64,000 nucleotides of DNA, taken from the NCBI GenBank assembly GCA_030685065.1, contig JAUXQH010000095.1:78855-142854 (forward strand), read 5' to 3'. Below are positions 32,866 through 39,857 of this stretch, one piece after another. The position numbers and the translations under genes are program-made. Position 1 is the first letter of the stretch; every line of letters starts with the position of its first letter. The DNA comes from Pseudomonadota bacterium. Lineage in GTDB: Bacteria; Myxococcota_A; UBA796; SXON01. Below the pieces are notes generated by a model. That model was given only the letters and a program-made list of their open reading frames with translations, had not been told where the DNA came from and searched no databases.

Positions 32866-33525
32866 ATGGCTTTCTCTTGCCCCCACTGCGCGGGCGAAAT
32901 CGACCAGGGCACGATCAACGATCGAATGAAGGACCTGACCACGCGGGTGAAGACGGCCGAGGCCGCCGCGCTCGCAGCGGAGAAGCTCGCCGAGACGCAC
33001 GCCTCCCTGGCCGAGAAGGCAAAGGCCGACCTCACTGAAGGGCTGGCCGCCAAGGATGCGGAGTACTCCTCCACGATCGCTTTCACCGAGGCGAACATCA
33101 AGGAGCCCGATGTCCGCGAGGCGTTCCAGTGGCAGTACGGCAAGCTCGCCGAAGACGCACGCCTGCCCTTTGGAGAGCAGATCGCTGCGTGGGTGGCGAA
33201 GCCGGAGGAGGCGCCCGTTCTCCTACGCCCCTTCCTCGCCGCGCGGAACGGCGCGGGAGCCGCTTCGGGCAACCAGGCGGGCAGCGGCGCGGCCAATGGG
33301 GCGAACGCGGCTGGAGGCGCCGCAGGGGCCGCGAGCGGCGCAGGCGGGAAGGCCGCTCCCAACGTGAACGCGGGTACGCAGACCCGCACCGACGGCGGCG
33401 GCGCATTCCAGGCCGGCAGCGCCCTCAAGGCTGTCGGCGACGGCACCTACCGCGCGAATCGGGACGCCCTCTACGCATCGGCCGGACTTGGGAAGCCACC
33501 CCCGCTTCCTGGCGGCGGCACCTGA
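32866..33525 (+). CDS. Probable capsid scaffolding protein
   Basis: 219 residues with GTAGGAGC eight bases before the ATG. It starts with a CxxC (FSCPHCAGEIDQGTI), then has a long charged helix (TTRVKTAEAAALAAEKLAET) and a Gly/Ala-rich low-complexity region (about 125-165). Helical scaffolds of this kind lie between portal and capsid. No protease motif is seen. Confidence 0.6.
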   Translation: MAFSCPHCAGEIDQGTINDRMKDLTTRVKTAEAAALAAEKLAETHASLAEKAKADLTEGLAAKDAEYSSTIAFTEANIKEPDVREAFQWQYGKLAEDARLPFGEQIAAWVAKPEEAPVLLRPFLAARNGAGAASGNQAGSGAANGANAAGGAAGAASGAGGKAAPNVNAGTQTRTDGGGAFQAGSALKAVGDGTYRANRDALYASAGLGKPPPLPGGGT

Positions 33526-33549
33526 TTTCCTGGCACCCGCGCCACCAAC

Positions 33550-33566
33550 AGTTGCTCGGGTAGTGT
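33550..33566 (+). promoter_or_regulatory. Late phage promoter before the capsid gene
   Basis: GTTGCTCGGGTAGTGTG matches the element at 31428-31445 except one base. TAGTGT (33561-33566) is the likely -10. The capsid gene starts 104 bp downstream. Confidence 0.55.
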
Positions 33567-33669
33567 GATGTAAGTTGCCTCGACCCCTTGGAGCCGAGGC
33601 AACAGGCCAACACGGTCGCACCGTACAGCGAATGGGCCAGAACCAACCCCTTCGCATCGGAACGAACCA

Positions 33670-34575
33670 ATGGCCAACGAACTTCTTTACTCGGGCGTGG
33701 GCTCTGCCCGCCTCTCCGAGATCCTGCACTCCGAGCTTCACGTCATCCTCGCGGACTACACCGACTTGTCGGCGTTGGTCCCCGTCGTGAGGGAGATGAA
33801 CGGCGCTGGGTCCACGACCCTCAAGACCGCCCGCGTGGATTGGGACAACGCGATGGCAGCCGTGGCCGAGAACGCCTCGACCTCCAACACCGCGCTCTCC
33901 TTCGATAGCGTGACCGGAAGCTTCGCCCGGCAGGCCCTCCAGCGTCAGGCGTCCGACCTCTACGAGATCACGGGGTCCATGCCCGACGCGTCGATCCCCG
34001 CGATCGCGCAGTCGATGGCGTTGGCAGCCATGCTCCGCAAGACGGACATGATTTGCACGCTGTTCTCGTCCGTGTCCGGCACGGTTGGGACCACCACGGT
34101 CGACCTCACCGTCTCCGACATGTACTCCGCCATGTTCGCCCTCATGAACACGTCGGTGCCGCTGCCCTACATTGCGGCGCTGTACCCGGTCCAGTTCACC
34201 GACTTCATGTCGTCCCTCCAGGGCGAGGTGGGTCCCCAGGCGTTCGCCCCGGCCACCCAGGCGATGCTCGCCGCCAAGGGCCCTGGCTACAAGGGCAACT
34301 GGCAGGGCATCGAGTTCTTCACCTCGGACTCGATTCCGACCGCCAACGGTGGGGCGGACAGCAACGGCTGCCTCTTCTCGCCCAACGCCTTCGCGGCCAT
34401 CCGCGCGCGGCAGAACGTGGTCGTTGGCGGACAGGTCGTCTTCCCGGACGCCGAGGTCGCCGTCGAGTTCGAGCGTGACGCTGGCGGAGCCCTGACCAAG
34501 ATCGTCGGGAATCTCTGGTACGGCTGCTACGAGCAGGAAGACGCGCTCGCCGTCGGCATCGTCACCGACCGCTGA
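33670..34575 (+). CDS. Major capsid protein
   Basis: A 301-residue protein without signal peptide, following the scaffold gene and its own promoter. It has capsid-like features: VRGEM-type beta region (VVREMNGAGSTTLKTARVDW), LAAMLRKTDMICTLFSSVSG and the tail VVFPDAEVAVEFERDAGGAL. Assignment is by size, position and overall pattern. A gene-specific promoter fits the need for high expression. Confidence 0.75.
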   Translation: MANELLYSGVGSARLSEILHSELHVILADYTDLSALVPVVREMNGAGSTTLKTARVDWDNAMAAVAENASTSNTALSFDSVTGSFARQALQRQASDLYEITGSMPDASIPAIAQSMALAAMLRKTDMICTLFSSVSGTVGTTTVDLTVSDMYSAMFALMNTSVPLPYIAALYPVQFTDFMSSLQGEVGPQAFAPATQAMLAAKGPGYKGNWQGIEFFTSDSIPTANGGADSNGCLFSPNAFAAIRARQNVVVGGQVVFPDAEVAVEFERDAGGALTKIVGNLWYGCYEQEDALAVGIVTDR

Positions 34576-34628
34576 ACCAACTCGGAGAGGGTTGGCTTGG
34601 CCTGCCCCCTCCTGACTCAGGAGACCAC

Positions 34629-35288
34629 TTGGCTCGAATCGCACCGACTGCTGTCAAGCTGAACGCGCCCAAGACTGCCGAGACGCTCCCGCGTCTGAAG
34701 CCTTCCGCGCCGTTCAAGTTCATCTACCACTCCACGCGGTGGGGTTGGCACCCGACTCGGCAGCGTTGGTTTCCGATGCTCGGGCAGCAGGCCATCGACC
34801 CCGGCGTCGGTGGGGTTGACGAGCACGGCCGCACCGCCCTCGCGGATGTGGGCCTCAAGGAGCGTGGCTGGCTCGTACTCCCCGTCGAGACGGACGAGTA
34901 CCTCGCCGCCTTCGCGGTGCAGGGGGGCTCCCCCGAGCATCCCAAGCTCCGGCACGTGACCAAGTGGCAGTCCGTCGTGACCGCGGGAACCCGCGTCATC
35001 GAAGAGTGCGACGAGGACGGCTACTACGAGTGGATCGACTCGCTGATCAAGCGGGGCATCCTTCCGGCCGAACCCGAGGATCACGTCAAGGACATGGTTC
35101 TTGGCAAGGCCCGTGAGGTTGCCTCCGGGGAAGCGGACCGGGCCAAGTCCAAGCCGTCCGCCACGCGTGTCTCCGAGGTTCTCACCAACGTCGTGGCCGA
35201 CATCGAGAAGGCTGCCGGCTCCGCTCCGAAGGCAGACACCAAGGGCAAGCCTGTGAAGCTCGCGAAGACGGAGGCGCCCAATGGCTGA
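34629..35288 (+). CDS. Phage structural-region protein, 219 residues
   Basis: It starts at TTG 34629, supported by GGAG six bases upstream; no better ATG or GTG fits. It contains KFIYHSTRWGWHPTRQRWFP, VLPVETDEYLAAFAVQGG, GYYEWIDSLIKRGILPAEPE and a helical C-terminus. It may be a head-decoration or neck protein; the family is not recognised. Its stop overlaps the next start. Confidence 0.6.
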   Translation: MARIAPTAVKLNAPKTAETLPRLKPSAPFKFIYHSTRWGWHPTRQRWFPMLGQQAIDPGVGGVDEHGRTALADVGLKERGWLVLPVETDEYLAAFAVQGGSPEHPKLRHVTKWQSVVTAGTRVIEECDEDGYYEWIDSLIKRGILPAEPEDHVKDMVLGKAREVASGEADRAKSKPSATRVSEVLTNVVADIEKAAGSAPKADTKGKPVKLAKTEAPNG

Positions 35289-35430
35289 CCGTCCAAGCCT
35301 CCGCGAGCAGAAGGAACGTTTCGTCGAGCACCTCGTCCGGCATGGCGAGCGGCCCGAGCGCGCGCGAGAGATCGCGCGCCGGGAAGCCACCAAGCAAGAG
35401 AATGGCGAGGGCGTCCGCCGCCCCAACTGA
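35281..35430 (+). CDS. Small phage protein, 49 residues
   Basis: ATG 35281 overlaps the previous gene's end by eight bases. The product (SLREQKERFVEHLVRHGERP, REIARREATKQENGEG) is a charged helical peptide. Coupling and composition support it; function unknown. Confidence 0.5.
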   Translation: MADRPSLREQKERFVEHLVRHGERPERAREIARREATKQENGEGVRRPN

Positions 35431-35475
35431 CACCCCACCTGACTGCCGGGAGTGTCCCGGCTTGGAGCCGATCCA

Positions 35476-35982
35476 ATGTCCACCGCCGTATCCCGCCTCG
35501 CCTCGCAGCCTCGCTACCGCAAGTCCCCCGCCATCTACAAGGGCTTCGTCCTGTGGAACAGCGCGACGGAGTCGGACGTCCCGAGCGCCAAGACCCTGTC
35601 CTGGGACACGGGCGCGCCCAATCATACCGCTGCGCAGGGCTCGGTCTACATCCGCCTGGATAGCTCTACCGCTGCCACGGCTCTGTACCGGAACACCAAT
35701 GGTGCCGGGACCTGGGAGCCGGTGGTCGGCGCGGCTCCCAGCGTCGCTGCCGCGGCCGTGTACGCGAGCATCGAACAGACGGGCACTGGCTCCGAGCAGA
35801 TCTTCGCTCATGGGCTCGGGTCGACTCCCGCCTTCTACCTGGCCTACCCGACCGCAGGCCACGACGGAGCGGGCGCTGCCGGCACTCAGATGCCGGTGAT
35901 CGCCCACGGTGTGATGTCGGCGACCGAGCTTCGCTTCACCGTGAGCACCGGCGCGAAGTTCCGCGTCCTGGCGGTCAAGTGA
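35476..35982 (+). CDS. Phage structural protein, 168 residues
   Basis: From ATG 35476. It is a beta-rich protein: IYKGFVLWNSATESDVPSA, VYIRLDSSTAATALYRNTNG, GTWEPVVGAA and a compact C-terminal domain (EQIFAHGLGSTPAFYLAYP). This resembles small fibre or decoration modules. Its last bases contain the GTG start of the next gene. Confidence 0.6.
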   Translation: MSTAVSRLASQPRYRKSPAIYKGFVLWNSATESDVPSAKTLSWDTGAPNHTAAQGSVYIRLDSSTAATALYRNTNGAGTWEPVVGAAPSVAAAAVYASIEQTGTGSEQIFAHGLGSTPAFYLAYPTAGHDGAGAAGTQMPVIAHGVMSATELRFTVSTGAKFRVLAVK

Positions 35983-36185
35983 AGCCCGCCAAGCCGGTCA
36001 ACCTCGGGCCGTTCCTTCGCCTGGTTGCCGTAGCCGTTTGCGGCGCTCTGGCAGGCGCAGGAGGCGCTCAGGTCTACGCGCCCGCCGCGCCTACGCCCGT
36101 TTGCCCGCCGGTCCCCTGCGAGCCTGCCAGGGCGCCTGCGGAGGCTCCGGAGGCTCCCATCCCCGCCACCGTTCCGGAGGGCTGA
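35979..36185 (+). CDS. Small membrane-anchored phage protein
   Basis: 68 residues from GTG 35979, overlapping the upstream stop (GTGA). One N-terminal membrane helix (LVAVAVCGALAGAGGAQV) is followed by a Pro/Ala-rich tail with two cysteines (PVCPPVPCEPA). It could be an anchored tail or lysis accessory; no family is recognised. Confidence 0.5.
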   Translation: MKPAKPVNLGPFLRLVAVAVCGALAGAGGAQVYAPAAPTPVCPPVPCEPARAPAEAPEAPIPATVPEG

Positions 36186-36188
36186 CCT

Positions 36189-36710
36189 ATGGCCGTCGAT
36201 CTGACCCTTTCCATTCGTGCCCTCATCGCCGAGTCGTCGGCGCTCGACAACGGCACCGCCGTGATGACGCACCTCCTGGAGTTCCCCGGAACGCTCGGGA
36301 GTGGCAACTACCTCACGGGCACCACGGACAACAAGCAGAACCGGGTGTGGACCGACACCCGTACGCTGGTCGCCACGTCGGAGACCCTCGACCTCTACGG
36401 GAGTCTTCCGGAGGCCATCGGCGGAGCGGTCATCAACTTCGTCGAGGTGCGTGGCATCCTCATCAAGAACCGGGCTACCAACCCTGGCTTCCTGCTCACC
36501 GTCGGCAACGGTGCTGCGGCTGCCTACCAGGGTCTCTTCAACGGGGCGGCCGAGCGGATCAAGGTGCCGGCCAGCGGGTGCTTCCTGTGGTTCGCGCCGC
36601 TCGACGGTGGCGGGCTCGTCGTCACCAACACGACGGCACAGGACTTCAAGCTCGACTCCGGCGCCGCGACGATCACCTACGACATCGCGATTTGGGGCGT
36701 GGACTCCTGA
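36189..36710 (+). CDS. Phage structural protein, 173 residues
   Basis: GGAGGG precedes ATG 36189. It is a beta-rich globular protein (LEFPGTLGSGNYLTGTTDN, ILIKNRATNPGFLLTVGNG, GLVVTNTTAQDFKLDSG) with the look of a virion decoration protein. TGATG couples it to the next gene. Confidence 0.6.
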   Translation: MAVDLTLSIRALIAESSALDNGTAVMTHLLEFPGTLGSGNYLTGTTDNKQNRVWTDTRTLVATSETLDLYGSLPEAIGGAVINFVEVRGILIKNRATNPGFLLTVGNGAAAAYQGLFNGAAERIKVPASGCFLWFAPLDGGGLVVTNTTAQDFKLDSGAATITYDIAIWGVDS

Positions 36711-37486
36711 TGTCCACGAGCGACACCACATACTCGGTCGGCTGGTATGGCCCCGAGCTGCTTCAGCGGAACAGGGCCAACTCGGTCACCTGTCCCGTTG
36801 AGCGGAGTGGCGTCGCCGCCACCGTCACGGCTGCCACGTTCACGCTCAAGCAGGGAGGCGCAATCCTCCTGTCGGTGGCGGCCGACACGCTGTCGCCGCC
36901 CACCTACGCGGTGTCCGGCGCCACGCTGACGAGCCTGTCCTATGGGATGGGGTACACCGTCGAGTGGGCTGTCGCGATCGGCGGCGTGTCCTACACGTTC
37001 GACCGCCCCTGCTGCGTCTGTCGCCGGGCCCTCTTCCCCGTGGTCAAGACCAGCGATCTCGTCGACCTCCACGGCACGATCACCTCCCTCATGCCGTCGG
37101 GCCAGACGGCACAGGGGTGGATCGACCTCGCGTGGAAGCAGATCCAACGCCGCATCATCGCAGCGGGGCATCTGCCGCAAACCAACGTGGAGCCTGACTC
37201 CCTTCGGGACGTCCACACCTACCTCGCGTTGCACCTGATGTTCACGAGCTGGAGCACCGCTCTCAACTCGGGCGCGGGGACCAACCGCTGGGCTGATCTC
37301 GCCAAAGACTACGGCGAGAAGTACGAACGCGCCTGGAAGGGCGTCGCTTGGCTGAGTGACATCGGCGAGGACGGCGTTCCCGACTCCACGACCAACCGCA
37401 AGGCGGCTGTCAACCAGTACATGACCGTCGAGCCGAGGCCCCACGCGGCGGGCGCCTACGGACGCTCCTGGGGAGGTCGGCGATGA
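36710..37486 (+). CDS. Probable head-tail connector (adaptor) protein
   Basis: 258 residues. The N-terminal half is a beta module (AATVTAATFTLKQGGAILL). The C-terminal half is helical and adaptor-like (WIDLAWKQIQRRIIAAGHLP, DVHTYLALHLMFTSWSTAL, EKYERAWKGVAWLS). It lies between capsid-region genes and the tail terminator-like gene, where gp6/gp15-type adaptors occur. It overlaps the next gene by ATGA. Confidence 0.6.
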   Translation: MSTSDTTYSVGWYGPELLQRNRANSVTCPVERSGVAATVTAATFTLKQGGAILLSVAADTLSPPTYAVSGATLTSLSYGMGYTVEWAVAIGGVSYTFDRPCCVCRRALFPVVKTSDLVDLHGTITSLMPSGQTAQGWIDLAWKQIQRRIIAAGHLPQTNVEPDSLRDVHTYLALHLMFTSWSTALNSGAGTNRWADLAKDYGEKYERAWKGVAWLSDIGEDGVPDSTTNRKAAVNQYMTVEPRPHAAGAYGRSWGGRR

Positions 37487-37935
37487 GCCGCTTCGTCTCC
37501 GTGGCCGAGGTGCGCCAGCGCGTGGCGTCCGTAGTGGAACCCATCGAGGGGTTCCGCGAGGTCCCGTGGCCGCTCACCCCCGACGCGGCGCCTGCCGGGT
37601 ACGACACGCACCCCTTCGCGGTGATCATCGCGGAGACAGCCAACACTCGGAGCTACCGCGACAGCGAGGGCATGGGTGCGTCCGTCCGGTCCACGGTTGT
37701 CGTCGAGTTCCTCGCCTCGGTCACACCCGCCGAGGGGTCCGAGTTGTCGAGCCTCGACGTTGCTACCGAGGCGGAGTCGTCTGTCATCCGGGCCCTCTCC
37801 GTGCATCACGGAGCCACCTGGAGCCACGGGCTCACCATCGCCTACGTCACCTCCGCCCGGAGCATTTCCGAGGACGGCGGCTTCCTCGTGGTGAGCGTCA
37901 CGTTCGCCATCGAGCACGCGCTGAGGCTCGCATGA
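37483..37935 (+). CDS. Probable tail terminator or head closure protein
   Basis: 150 residues, coupled by ATGA on both sides. The alpha/beta pattern (EVRQRVASVVEPIEGFREVP, STVVVEFLASVTPAEG, LVVSVTFAIEHAL) matches small tail-completion proteins. Assignment is by size and position. Confidence 0.5.
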   Translation: MSRFVSVAEVRQRVASVVEPIEGFREVPWPLTPDAAPAGYDTHPFAVIIAETANTRSYRDSEGMGASVRSTVVVEFLASVTPAEGSELSSLDVATEAESSVIRALSVHHGATWSHGLTIAYVTSARSISEDGGFLVVSVTFAIEHALRLA

Positions 37936-38174
37936 ACCGCGCTCTCCTCGACACACACGTCCCTGGTTGGGAGGCCCTATCCCCGATCGAGTTCCGTTGG
38001 GCTGTCAACGAACTTGACGCACAGCTCCGCCCCGTCCTTCGGTCGGCCCGAGAGTTGGTCGCCCCTCATGAAGTCCCCGCCGCAGAAGGAAGCCCGGCAG
38101 CTCCCACGCCGGCTCCTCTGCCACCCGCTCCGCTCCCCACCTCCAAGCGCCGCAAGGCGCACCCCACGGAGTAA
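37932..38174 (+). CDS. Small phage protein, 80 residues
   Basis: ATG 37932 overlaps the preceding stop by 4 bp. A helical start (WEALSPIEFRWAVNELDAQL) leads to a Pro/Ala-rich end. Unrecognised. It sits directly before the tail tube gene. Confidence 0.5.
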   Translation: MNRALLDTHVPGWEALSPIEFRWAVNELDAQLRPVLRSARELVAPHEVPAAEGSPAAPTPAPLPPAPLPTSKRRKAHPTE

Positions 38175-38177
38175 CCA

Positions 38178-38669
38178 ATGGCCGTCGAATCCACCCAGCC
38201 GAAGACCCGTTTCATCGGGACGCTCACCCTGACTGCCGGTTCGCTCGCTGCCTACACCGGCGGGATCACCGATGGCAACATCACGTTCTCCGGCCTCACC
38301 GCCGCACAGAAGGAGAAGATCCTCGTCGAACACCGGGGCAACTTCTCGACGCTGGTGGCCGGCAAGCAGAAGTACGTCAGCTACTCTGCCACGTTCAAGC
38401 TCTGCGACTTGGTGGATCCCACCGACGTGACGCTCGTGGGCCTCCTCCTCCAGAAGGGCGCCCACGCTGCTGCCCTGTCTACGTTGGGTGCCAACCGCCC
38501 CTACTGCATCGACATCCTGTGGACCATGCTCGGCACCCTCCAGGGCGACGCAGCGAACCACACCATGTTGGTCGAGGACTGCTCGGTGGACGACGTGAAC
38601 TTCACCGAAGGCGATGTCAACGAGGTCACGTTCTCTGGCATCGCCTACGGCGCCATCACGATGGCCTGA
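38178..38669 (+). CDS. Major tail tube protein
   Basis: 163 residues with GGAG before the ATG. It is a beta-rich, tube-like protein (TRFIGTLTLTAGSLAAYTGG, YVSYSATFKLCDLVDPTDVT, VNEVTFSGIAYGAITM). It precedes the tail assembly chaperone genes and tape measure, the canonical place of the tube subunit. Confidence 0.65.
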   Translation: MAVESTQPKTRFIGTLTLTAGSLAAYTGGITDGNITFSGLTAAQKEKILVEHRGNFSTLVAGKQKYVSYSATFKLCDLVDPTDVTLVGLLLQKGAHAAALSTLGANRPYCIDILWTMLGTLQGDAANHTMLVEDCSVDDVNFTEGDVNEVTFSGIAYGAITMA

Positions 38670-38685
38670 ACGGGCAATGCCGCTT

Positions 38686-38698
38686 TGGTAGGTACTGT
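38686..38698 (+). promoter_or_regulatory. Possible phage promoter with dyad
   Basis: TTGGTAGGTACTGT resembles the GGTAGNGT family less closely. ACTGT-N5-ACAGT follows. The tail chaperone gene starts at 38718. Confidence 0.35.
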
Positions 38699-38717
38699 GT
38701 CATACAGTGGAGCAAAC

Positions 38718-39176
38718 ATGAGTCAGCCCAAGCTGAAGCCGGCCACCAAGAAGGCAACCGCACCGAAGAGTGTCGCTGCATTGCCGACGGGTCCGGTGTC
38801 GGTTTCTCTCGGTGGCAGTTCATACGAGGTGGTCGTACCGCGTTCCTTCGCCGATCGTGAGGCCATCAGCAGCGGCTTCGTGGCCGCCGGAAAGTGCATC
38901 GCCAAGTCCAAGAAGATCTTCGCTGCGACGCTGGGCTTGTGTGTCCCGGAAGTGGCCGAGCTTGCCAAGCCTCACACGCTCGACACCTGTGACGACGACC
39001 TGTTCGCCTACGGGAAGCTCGTCTACGACGCCATCCGAGAAGATGGTGTGCAGCCGCAGGAAATCTCGGATGCGGCCATCGTGTGCTTCCGGTTGGTCTG
39101 CCAGAGCCTCTACCCTCGGGGGGAGGACGTCGCGAAGGTCGAGGATTTTACCGAGGCCGGGGGCGACCAGACCTAG
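38718..39176 (+). CDS. Tail assembly chaperone (G-like)
   Basis: 152 residues between the tube and tape measure genes. KATAPKSVAALPTGPVSVSL leads into a helical domain (IAKSKKIFAATLGLCVPEVA, DDDLFAYGKLVYDAIREDG). It ends FTEAGGDQT. A second frame, shifted by -1, begins within its last codons and runs 340 bases further. This is the usual G/GT arrangement, in which a fraction of ribosomes slip to make an extended chaperone. Confidence 0.7.
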   Translation: MSQPKLKPATKKATAPKSVAALPTGPVSVSLGGSSYEVVVPRSFADREAISSGFVAAGKCIAKSKKIFAATLGLCVPEVAELAKPHTLDTCDDDLFAYGKLVYDAIREDGVQPQEISDAAIVCFRLVCQSLYPRGEDVAKVEDFTEAGGDQT

Positions 39177-39499
39177 ACGCGCTCCGGCACGCCCGGGACT
39201 GGCACCAGTCCAACCCGGATTGGCTCTACACCCTGACACCTGAGGCACGAACCCGCGTGGTCGCTGAGTGGAACATCCGGCAGACCGACATCGAGAACGC
39301 GCACCGACGCGCGGCTCGCCGTCCAGCTCTCTCGGGCCACGGGACACAGCAGGCGCCGCAGGCACCACGGGCCAACTCGGTCAGACCACAGAGCCCCCGC
39401 ACGGCGATGGCTCGCTTGGCACACGCCGAGCAACCCGTGGACGTGTCATCCAACGCAGCCGCCTTCTGGTTTGGCAAGGGGCTCGTCCATGTCAACTAG
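39147..39499 (+). CDS. -1 frame extension of the tail chaperone (GT-like)
   Basis: This frame lies at -1 relative to 38718-39176, lacks a credible start of its own, and carries convincing protein sequence (DLDALRHARDWHQSNPDWLY, EARTRVVAEWNIRQTDIENA). Slippage could occur at GATTTTACC (39144-39152) or the G run of GCCGGGGGC (39156-39164). The second half is Pro/Ser-rich. Its end overlaps the next start by 11 bases. Confidence 0.65.
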
Positions 39500-39857
39500 C
39501 CTGATCCCGGTTCCCGCCGAGCTGTCGCGCAAGGTCAAGGCGCTCATGGCCTTGGCTGCGCCGGTGCAGGCGGCTGCCATCGAGCGGCTCCTGGACCCCG
39601 TCTACGCGCGGGCGAAGGCCAACTGGCCGGTCAGGAAGGTGGGAAGCAAGGACAGCAAGGGCAAGCTCGCCCTGGAGTACACGGTCAAGGGCGGGACGTT
39701 CAAGGCGGTTCTCACAAACCGCGCGCCCTACGCTTGGTACATCCACGGCAACCGGACGGCGCAGGGGTTGATCCTCACGCCCGCTCGTGAGGCGGCCAAG
39801 AAGATCGGCGCCGAGATTGCCGAGGAGTTCGCGCGGCGCGCTGAGCGGGTGCGCTGA
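39489..39857 (+). CDS. HK97 gp10-like tail protein
   Basis: 122 residues from ATG 39489. ELSRKVKALMALAAPVQAAA, AKANWPVRKVGSKDSKGK, NRAPYAWYIHGNR and a final helical stretch match the HK97-gp10/tail-completion pattern. TGATG couples it to the tape measure gene. Usual gp10 proteins lie before the tube gene, so the order here is somewhat unusual. Confidence 0.55.
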   Translation: MSTSLIPVPAELSRKVKALMALAAPVQAAAIERLLDPVYARAKANWPVRKVGSKDSKGKLALEYTVKGGTFKAVLTNRAPYAWYIHGNRTAQGLILTPAREAAKKIGAEIAEEFARRAERVR

